Source of the DNA: JAUPVN01 sp964423475
GTDB lineage: Bacteria > Patescibacteriota > Saccharimonadia > Saccharimonadales > CAIOMD01
Length of the DNA stretch: 28,162 nucleotides
NCBI GenBank assembly: GCA_964423475.1
Contig: CAYRFD010000009.1
Location: forward strand, 1 to 28,162
Reading direction: 5' to 3'
Position numbers and translations under genes: made by a program. Every line of letters begins with the position of its first letter. Position 1 is the stretch's first letter. The notes beneath the pieces are model-generated. The model had not been told where the DNA came from. It made no database searches and saw only the letters and a list, made by a program, of their open reading frames with translations. Of the stretch, positions 22,986 through 28,162 are shown piece by piece.

Positions 22986-23198
22986 TTATACCGTAAACAC
23001 AATAATAAGAACAAACACCATTATGGCATCAACAAGACCAGCCATAATAAGGCCCATTGTAAGAATCTTACTTTGTGCATCTGGGTTACGCCCAACAGAC
23101 TGAACAGCAGCCGCTCCTATCATACCTAACCCAAGGGCTGGCCCTATAGCACCAAGTGCAATTGTTAAACCTTTTACCAAACTAGGATCGATTTCCAT
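22986..23198 (-). CDS. atpE: ATP synthase c subunit
   Basis: The rotor-ring proteolipid of Fo, 70 residues with two membrane helices. The loop SVGRNPDAQ (34-42) contains the conserved RNP. The ion-binding carboxylate in helix 2 is D57 (AGLVDAIM), as in E. coli. The Gln/Glu-Ser/Thr set usual for sodium-binding c subunits is not apparent, so proton coupling is inferred. An AAGGAG precedes the ATG. Confidence 0.97.
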   Translation of the reverse strand: MEIDPSLVKGLTIALGAIGPALGLGMIGAAAVQSVGRNPDAQSKILTMGLIMAGLVDAIMVFVLIIVFTV

Positions 23199-23236
23199 TT
23201 CTACTCCTTATATTATTTAATTACATTGTCTCACAT

Positions 23237-24094
23237 TTATGCCTTTCCTGCAGCTGTTTTAATGGCTGTAGATTTGGGCTGTGACTCGTTTGGGTGGGCA
23301 CTTTCGTCGTGGGCAGTGCCAATAGCTAAATAGGTAGAAGAAAGCATAATAAATAAATATGCCTGAATAAACGAAAAGAAAAGCTCCATTAAAATTACCG
23401 GAAAAGTGGCAATGGGTGCAAACGGCCCACTCAAATTTGTTATTACATGAAGCAATACTTCTCCTGCATATATAACTCCAAATAACCTAAACGCCAATGT
23501 AATCATTCTAATAATCTCGCCCAGCATTTCTATAAACCCAATAAAAAAGTTTATAGGATTGTACCAAGGCTGCATAACAGTAAAAAAGTGTTTAAAGTAA
23601 CCACCAATACCACGTTCTTTAATAGCAAAGTATTGAACAGTAATCATGGCAATGGCTGCAAGCGCCAAAGTACCGTTTAGATCAGTTGTAACTGGTCTTA
23701 GCAATGCGGCCTTTAAGCCTTCATCCTGAAAATATACAGACCCACCCATGCCAGGTAATAAACCTGCAAGATTATTTAATAAAATAAACAAAAAGAAAGC
23801 TAAAAATAATGGTAAAAATTTTCTTGCCTTAGATTCATCACCACCAAAACTGTTTTTAATGTTTCCTACAACAAACAAAATTATAGATTCTATAAATAAG
23901 GCAAATTTAGAGTTAGGGCGCACTGTAATATATTTAACTACAATTGCAAAAGTTCCAATAATTAAGGCGGCAATTACCAAACCCATAAGCATAGAATTTG
24001 TTATTACAAAATTGCCTACAGTAATAATAGGCTCGGCAGAAAGGGGCACACCACTATCAGAAGCAAACAAGTACAATGGGTTAAACATAGTCAT
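23237..24094 (-). CDS. atpB: ATP synthase a subunit
   Basis: The Fo stator channel, 285 residues with five or six membrane spans. The essential arginine is R203 in ITLAFRLFG, and the partner glutamine is Q244 in FSFIQAYLF. The residue that is usually Asn after RLFG/A (as in RLFGN) is Val 207 here, a change at a conserved site. The C-terminal tail (260-285) is polar and unusually extended. It is the first gene of the atp operon. A GTAAGG ribosome-binding candidate lies inside a 5-bp hairpin (24105-24120), so initiation may be modulated. Confidence 0.95.
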   Translation of the reverse strand: MTMFNPLYLFASDSGVPLSAEPIITVGNFVITNSMLMGLVIAALIIGTFAIVVKYITVRPNSKFALFIESIILFVVGNIKNSFGGDESKARKFLPLFLAFFLFILLNNLAGLLPGMGGSVYFQDEGLKAALLRPVTTDLNGTLALAAIAMITVQYFAIKERGIGGYFKHFFTVMQPWYNPINFFIGFIEMLGEIIRMITLAFRLFGVIYAGEVLLHVITNLSGPFAPIATFPVILMELFFSFIQAYLFIMLSSTYLAIGTAHDESAHPNESQPKSTAIKTAAGKA

Positions 24095-24146
24095 TTAAAT
24101 GTATGCCAACCTTACTTGGCGTTTAAAGTTTTTACACATTACTAAT

Positions 24147-24176
24147 AGTGTAACAAACAAATACCCACTAGTTCAA
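24147..24176 (-). promoter_or_regulatory. Promoter for atp operon
   Basis: On the minus strand: TTGAAC (24171-24176), an 18-nt spacer and TGTTACACT (24147-24155), an extended -10. The start site would be near 24140, giving a leader of about 45 nt. An imperfect inverted repeat (TTACAC 24132-24137, GTGTAA 24149-24153 region) overlaps the -10 and could be an operator. Confidence 0.45.
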
Positions 24177-24187
24177 ATACGAATTTA

Positions 24188-25213
24188 TTATTTTGCCTGT
24201 ACAGCACTTTTTGGCAAGGTAACGCTAAAGGTAGAACCTATATTTTGTGTGCTTTTAACGCTAATATCACCACCGTGTTGCTTAACTATTTCATATGCTA
24301 TTGCTAAACCAAGACCATGTCCAGATATATTTTGTTTTGTTCTAGAACTATCTACCCTATAAAACCTATCAAATATATGCGGCAGGGCAGCCTTGGGTAT
24401 TCCTATTCCATTATCTTTTACAACTAACATAAAATTGCTTTTATTTATAGTAGCGCTTACAGTAATCTCAGAATTATTAGGGCTATATTTAATTGCATTA
24501 TCTAATAATATTATGCTGAGCTCTTTAATACGTTTTGCGTCTGCAGTCATAATTAAATCATTCTCTATATTTTGTTTAATATTAATGTTTTTTGAATTTG
24601 CCAAGGGCTCTATGCTTGCGCAAACATCTTTTATTAACTTACTGACATCAAAATTTGTCTTAATAATATCTTTAGTATTACTATCGAAATTAGACAAACT
24701 TAATAGTTCGTCTGTTAAGGCAGACAATTTATCTAGCTCTTCTATATTGCTTTCTAGTAAATCTTTAGTATCTTTACTAGAAAGTTTTTTGCCCATTAAA
24801 GCTACCTCTGTTTCTGTGCGCATAGCTGTTATTGGCGTTCTAAGCTCGTGACTAGCGTCTGCCGTAAATCTACTTTGTGCTTCTTTGGCGTCTTCTATTG
24901 GTTTTAAAATTTTAAGCGCAAAGTAATAACTCAATATTCCACCAATTATAAAAATTATTATATTAATAAAAAATAATCTACTAAATATTCTTTCATTAGC
25001 TTCAGATATTCTATAATCATGCTCTATTTGCCTTAATTGTCTTTGTTCATCTATTTCTTGTTCAGCAATGGGTGGGCGTCCTTGGCCCCGTATTCCTCTG
25101 TTAACTTCTTGTGTTGATATCTGATAAATACTAATACTAAAAAATATGCATATAAATGTAATTATTGCTAAATATATACCAGCAAGCTTGAGCGCATTTT
25201 TGTTAAAAATCAT
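24188..25213 (-). CDS. Sensor histidine kinase
   Basis: A 341-residue membrane kinase paired with the response regulator just upstream. It has two spans (about 10-31 and 79-100) flanking a short extracytoplasmic loop of about 47 residues rich in Arg/Glu. No clear HAMP domain intervenes before the H-box SHELRTPITAM (H122). The catalytic domain has LLDNAIKYSPNN (N239), VKDNGIGIP (D267) and GHGLGLAIAYEI. The small loop suggests sensing through the membrane or by partner contact. Its ATG shares an A with the regulator stop (TAATG), with GGAG upstream, so the two are co-translated. Confidence 0.93.
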   Translation of the reverse strand: MIFNKNALKLAGIYLAIITFICIFFSISIYQISTQEVNRGIRGQGRPPIAEQEIDEQRQLRQIEHDYRISEANERIFSRLFFINIIIFIIGGILSYYFALKILKPIEDAKEAQSRFTADASHELRTPITAMRTETEVALMGKKLSSKDTKDLLESNIEELDKLSALTDELLSLSNFDSNTKDIIKTNFDVSKLIKDVCASIEPLANSKNINIKQNIENDLIMTADAKRIKELSIILLDNAIKYSPNNSEITVSATINKSNFMLVVKDNGIGIPKAALPHIFDRFYRVDSSRTKQNISGHGLGLAIAYEIVKQHGGDISVKSTQNIGSTFSVTLPKSAVQAK

Positions 25214-25902
25214 TACTTTTCTCCTAAATAATAACCAAAACCTCTTTTAGTTTGTACGAGAGGTTTCATATTGCTAAAAGGCTTTTCTATTTTAGATCTT
25301 AAATAACCAATATATACCTCTAAAGTGTTTGGTAAAATATCAGCGTCGTATGACCACACGTTTTCTATAATATTTTCTTTTTGCAATACTTGCTTAGGGT
25401 TTAGCAAAAAATATTCTAAAAGGGCATATTCTTTTGGTGTTAAATCAATTATATGTGGCCCTCGTTTAACCTGTTTTGTGGCCTGATTAAGCGTAATATT
25501 ACTATATGAAAGCACTGTTTCTTTATTAGATTTTGTTGGCGTATGTCGTCTTAATAATGCTCTCACTCTAGCTATTAACTCTACAAAAGCAAATGGTTTT
25601 GCTAAATAGTCATCAGCCCCAGCGTTTAAGCCTTCTGCTTTATCTATAATTCTTGATTTTGCCGTTAACAATAAAACAGGCGTGCTGTAGCCATCGGCAC
25701 GCATTTTTCTTACCATAGCTACGCCATCTAAACCACCGGGTAACATTCTGTCTAAAATACAAAGGTCGTAAGATGTTTTGTTTATATAGTTCATGCCATC
25801 ATCAGATCTATATGCTACATCTACGTCATAATTTTGTTGCTCTAAGCCACGTTTTATTGCATTGGCAATTTTATAATCGTCTTCTACAACTAGTATTTTC
25901 AT
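25213..25902 (-). CDS. OmpR/PhoB-family response regulator
   Basis: A 229-residue DNA-binding regulator. The receiver domain shows VVEDD (5-9), phospho-acceptor D51 in CILDRMLPG, the LLLTAK Thr and KPF lysine (GADDYLAKPF). The C-terminal winged helix has DLTPKEYALLEYFLLNPKQV and TLEVYIGYLRSKIE, typical of OmpR/PhoB. The ATG is 6 nt after an extended -10 (TGTTATAGT) with no Shine-Dalgarno, so the message is predicted to be leaderless. Possible targets include the neighbouring secreted protein, but no operator repeats were identified. Confidence 0.95.
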   Translation of the reverse strand: MKILVVEDDYKIANAIKRGLEQQNYDVDVAYRSDDGMNYINKTSYDLCILDRMLPGGLDGVAMVRKMRADGYSTPVLLLTAKSRIIDKAEGLNAGADDYLAKPFAFVELIARVRALLRRHTPTKSNKETVLSYSNITLNQATKQVKRGPHIIDLTPKEYALLEYFLLNPKQVLQKENIIENVWSYDADILPNTLEVYIGYLRSKIEKPFSNMKPLVQTKRGFGYYLGEK

Positions 25903-25908
25903 ATCTTT

Positions 25909-25917
25909 ACTATAACA
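25909..25917 (-). promoter_or_regulatory. Extended -10 promoter, probably leaderless (response regulator)
   Basis: On the minus strand this reads TGTTATAGT, exactly 6 nt before the ATG at 25902. No -35 is evident. Confidence 0.6.
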
Positions 25918-25927
25918 TTCTAAGTTT

Positions 25928-25968
25928 AAAAATTATCCAGTGTGTGTACTATTTACACACACTGGATA
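25928..25968 (-). terminator. Strong Rho-independent terminator after secreted repeat protein
   Basis: A perfect 15-bp stem (25934-25948 with 25954-25968) rich in TG/CA, a 5-nt loop, and on the minus strand five T (25932-25928). It ends the 25984-26604 gene and separates it from the two-component genes downstream. Confidence 0.92.
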
Positions 25969-25983
25969 TATAAAACGCTTTAA

Positions 25984-26604
25984 CTAGTTTTTATCCATCA
26001 TGCCACGGCCACCCATTTTGCCACCGTTACCATCGCCTCGCATAATAGCAGATTCATCTATGCCGTTATCTGCAGCCCATTTTTGCATAGATTCACGCTC
26101 AGCATCAAAAGTAGCTTTCATTTCTTGCTGTTTTTGCTCAATTTTAGCTTTTTGATCGGCTGTTATTGCACCGGAATCTACCGCTTTTTGTAGTCTAGAT
26201 GATTGCATACCACCTCTGCCGCCCATCATTACGTATTTTGCGTCTATATTATTTTGCTTTGCCCATTCTTCTAAAGATACTTTAGATTGTTCTCGGCTAG
26301 TGTGCATTTCTTCTAATTTCTTTTCTATAGCAGTCTTTTGCTCTGCTGTGATTGTGCCATCGTCTACCTTACTTTGTAGCTCAGTAGATCTTTCTGCTTT
26401 CCGTTCAGCTTGATGGGCCTGACGATCTTCATCAAATACAGATTGTACTTCTTGCTTATTTAAATTAAACTTAGAAGCAACCTTATCTACTAAAGAACCA
26501 TCACTATTATTACCTTGCGCAAAAGCCGACATGCTAGCACCGCCTATTAATAATATCGTTAGTGCAGATACCGCCCCCATAATAACCTTATTTTGTACTG
26601 CCAT
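25984..26604 (-). CDS. Secreted helical-repeat protein, unknown function
   Basis: A 206-residue exported protein. A signal peptide covers about residues 1-29, with a hydrophobic core VSALTILLIGG and an AFA|QG cleavage site. The mature part holds two related ~50-residue units (about 76-126 and 138-188), each starting LQxxVDxGxITAxQK, with a long charged helix and ending in a W-A-x-x-N/D-x-I-D turn. Gly/Met-rich stretches (MMGGRGGM, GGKMGGRGMM) follow each unit. I recognise the LxxxVxxGxITxxQ repeat type from uncharacterised secreted proteins but not a function. AAAGGAG precedes the ATG. It lies upstream of the two-component pair in the same direction. Confidence 0.85.
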   Translation of the reverse strand: MAVQNKVIMGAVSALTILLIGGASMSAFAQGNNSDGSLVDKVASKFNLNKQEVQSVFDEDRQAHQAERKAERSTELQSKVDDGTITAEQKTAIEKKLEEMHTSREQSKVSLEEWAKQNNIDAKYVMMGGRGGMQSSRLQKAVDSGAITADQKAKIEQKQQEMKATFDAERESMQKWAADNGIDESAIMRGDGNGGKMGGRGMMDKN

Positions 26605-26674
26605 ATATATTCTCCTTTACTGGTTAAGTTTGTGGCATACACTAGTACACCATACTAAGCTGAGAAAGAACTGA

Positions 26675-27175
26675 TTATGTAGTTTTAATCTTTTTATAAG
26701 TAACAATATCAAAATCGTACAAGTTATCTTTATTGGCCGGCATATGTTGTCTAGATACTTCTCTCCACACATTTTTGTCTATTTTAGGAAAAAACACAGT
26801 GCATTCTAAAATAGTTGCATTAATTTCTGATGCAATAATAACATCTGCCAAGTCTATGGCCTGAGCATATATAGTGCCACCACCTATAACAAATGTTTTT
26901 CTGTTAGGGTCGGCTAGCTTAATTGCTTCTTGCAAAGACCCAGCCACGTTTGCTCCCTCTACCTTTGTATCTGCAAAATCGCTAATTATTATATTTTGGC
27001 GTTTTGGTAATAAACGGCCAATAGATTTGTAGGTTATCCAACCCATTATAACTGCAGCTTCTTTGGTTGTTGTTCTAAAATGCTCTATATCTGCTGGCAA
27101 TTTACCCATCCAAGGTATGTCATTTTTAGCACCAATACCATTATTTTTATCGTAAGCAACTATTATTGAGACCAT
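26675..27175 (-). CDS. folA: Dihydrofolate reductase
   Basis: Reduces dihydrofolate to tetrahydrofolate with NADPH. The protein is 166 residues from the chosen start MVSIIVAYDKNNGIG, a normal size. Motifs: GIGAKNDIPW (14-23, Met20-loop region), MGWITYKSIGRLLPKRQNI where the family usually has MGRKTFESIG, and VIGGGTIYAQAI for NADPH binding. A longer frame from a TTG at 27220 is rejected because the family start is at 27175, which sits 6 nt after a TATTAT -10. DHFR supports folate recycling relevant to dTMP synthesis. Confidence 0.93.
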   Translation of the reverse strand: MVSIIVAYDKNNGIGAKNDIPWMGKLPADIEHFRTTTKEAAVIMGWITYKSIGRLLPKRQNIIISDFADTKVEGANVAGSLQEAIKLADPNRKTFVIGGGTIYAQAIDLADVIIASEINATILECTVFFPKIDKNVWREVSRQHMPANKDNLYDFDIVTYKKIKTT

Positions 27176-27181
27176 AGTTAT

Positions 27182-27190
27182 ATAATAACC
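27182..27190 (-). promoter_or_regulatory. -10 element for folA, probably leaderless
   Basis: On the minus strand GGTTATTAT ends 6 nt before the folA ATG at 27175. The TG of the extended -10 is changed to GG, so this is a weaker match than the others. No Shine-Dalgarno precedes the ATG. Confidence 0.45.
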
Positions 27191-27264
27191 TATTATTTGT
27201 ACTTTTTGTTTACTAAACAATGGTTTATTGTAATAATAAGAATATAAGTTTATAAGGAGATATT

Positions 27265-27366
27265 ATGCCAGAAGATACAAATCAAGCAGATGGTTATTAC
27301 GCAGAATCCGCACCAGACGAGGATTTTGATTTAAGCTTTTTAGATGAAGAAACCCCAAAAAAGTAG
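27265..27366 (+). CDS. 33-residue acidic ORF upstream of glycosyltransferase
   Basis: A short frame beginning MPEDTNQADGYYAESA and ending in TAG at 27364-27366. It is strongly acidic (Asp/Glu-rich) with the end DEETPKK. It has a strong AAGGAG (27254-27259) 5 nt before the ATG, better than that of the next gene. It overlaps the glycosyltransferase start by 23 nt in another frame, so it may be a small protein or a coupling ORF. Nothing recognisable is encoded. Confidence 0.55.
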   Translation: MPEDTNQADGYYAESAPDEDFDLSFLDEETPKK

Positions 27367-28162
27367 TATAAAACTTGCTATAGTTGTTCCTCATATATTT
27401 TTACATAAAGATATTATAAACGATGTCATATTCTCGCCTGGCCAACTAGCCTTAGAACTTGCTAATAATCTTAAAGATTATAATGTAGATGTAACCTTAT
27501 GCACGCCAGGGCCAGTTAATTGCAATGTTAAAAACCTTACAGCAGATCTTAGCTTATTTAATAAAGAACTAAAGCTAAGAGGCGATACTTACATAAGCTT
27601 GCTAAAAAAGCATCCATTTACTTTTGTTTCTTTAGCTCGCCAAGCGCAATCAGAAGTAATTGCAGATGTATATAGCCGTGCCAATAATAACGAATTTGAT
27701 ATAGTACACGTTTACACAAACGAAGAAGATATAGCTCTTCATTTTGCAAAACTCTGCAATAAACCAGTGTTATTTACACATCATGACCCTTATAATTTTA
27801 TGGCTAAATACAAAAGCGTGTTTCCAAAATACAAGCACTTAAACTGGCTAAGCATATCTTACGCACAAAGAAAAGGCATGCCAAAAGATACAAATTGGGT
27901 AGGTAATGTATACCATGGTATTAATCCAAAAAGCTATAAAATATACCAAAAAAATATAAAAACACCATATCTAGCATACTTTGGGCGGATAGTACCGCAA
28001 AAAGGCGTACATTTAGCAATTAAAACTGTTCAAATTTATAACAAGCATAACCCAAAAAAGCAGTTACACCTTAAAATTGCCGGCAAACACTATGCAGACT
28101 ACAAGAATGATACTTATTGGCAAAAACAAATTTTGCCCCACTTAAGCAGCCAAATTACTTAT
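27344..28162 (+). CDS. GT4-family glycosyltransferase, partial
   Basis: An open frame of 273 codons without a stop that runs off the right edge, so the C-terminus is missing. It starts at ATG 27344 (MKKPQKSSIKLAIVVPH), inside the end of the 33-codon ORF. The N-terminal Rossmann-type domain includes FSPGQLALELANNL and FDIVHVYTNEEDIALHFA. The C-terminal domain begins with YHGINPKSY and LAYFGRIVPQKGVHLAIKT, then LKIAGKHY, the typical GT4 layout. The EX7E motif would lie beyond the window. Its substrate is unknown. Confidence 0.85.
   Translation, partial: MKKPQKSSIKLAIVVPHIFLHKDIINDVIFSPGQLALELANNLKDYNVDVTLCTPGPVNCNVKNLTADLSLFNKELKLRGDTYISLLKKHPFTFVSLARQAQSEVIADVYSRANNNEFDIVHVYTNEEDIALHFAKLCNKPVLFTHHDPYNFMAKYKSVFPKYKHLNWLSISYAQRKGMPKDTNWVGNVYHGINPKSYKIYQKNIKTPYLAYFGRIVPQKGVHLAIKTVQIYNKHNPKKQLHLKIAGKHYADYKNDTYWQKQILPHLSSQITY

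Noticed and set aside
27176..27220. 15-residue N-terminal extension of folA from a TTG
   Set aside because: The DHFR family start is at MVSIIVAYDK and the upstream stretch contains the -10 element.
1..28162. tRNA/rRNA genes, CRISPR arrays, insertion sequences, prophage
   Set aside because: No cloverleaf sequences, spaced direct repeats, transposase-like ORFs or terminal inverted repeats were seen on reading.

Overview
This AT-rich window carries compact bacterial housekeeping genes with short intergenic gaps, many 1-8 nt gene overlaps, and several short or stripped-down versions of conserved proteins. The style (divergent tmk/ThyX-like fusion, DnaX and RecR without zinc modules, a short ATP synthase delta subunit, GT4 glycosyltransferases) best fits a Candidate Phyla Radiation bacterium, most likely Candidatus Saccharibacteria (TM7). 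That placement is inferred from gene content and not from a search. UGA is a normal stop (secE and recR both end in TGA inside overlaps), which argues against the UGA=Gly code of SR1/Gracilibacteria. Two runs of N (7088-7107 and 20088-20097) mark assembly gaps; the second splits atpG.

Plus strand, 1-7000: translation and transcription genes. secE-nusG is followed by a small membrane-protein gene, then rplK, an unknown 87-codon gene, an L1-type operator and rplA with a long N-terminal extension. An HD-domain phosphohydrolase and a thymidylate kinase fused to a ThyX-like domain separate rplKA from rplJ-rplL. rplJ is preceded by a classic L10 leader RNA followed by an attenuator hairpin.

Plus strand, 7000-13750: an unknown 169-residue protein, then a replication/repair operon: dnaX, dnaB, a multi-spanning membrane protein, ybaB, recR and a DHH phosphoesterase.

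Minus strand, 13744-17741: envelope genes, comprising a small membrane protein, two GT4 glycosyltransferases, an alpha/beta hydrolase and a membrane-anchored coiled-coil protein.

Minus strand, 17826-24094: a complete F1Fo ATP synthase operon in the canonical order atpB-E-F-H-A-G-D-C.

Minus strand, 24188-27175: an OmpR-family two-component system, a secreted repeat protein with its own strong terminator, and dihydrofolate reductase. At the right end, on the plus strand, a 33-codon acidic ORF overlaps a GT4 glycosyltransferase that runs off the window.

Promoters share a clear pattern: an extended -10 (TGnTATAAT-like) with a weak or absent -35. At five genes the -10 lies 6-7 nt before the ATG, which predicts leaderless mRNAs. 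No tRNA, rRNA, CRISPR, insertion sequence or prophage was seen. No wholly new system is evident; the most interesting items are the tmk-ThyX-like fusion, the paired zinc-module losses in DnaX and RecR, the RNA-level ribosomal-protein controls and the leaderless promoters.
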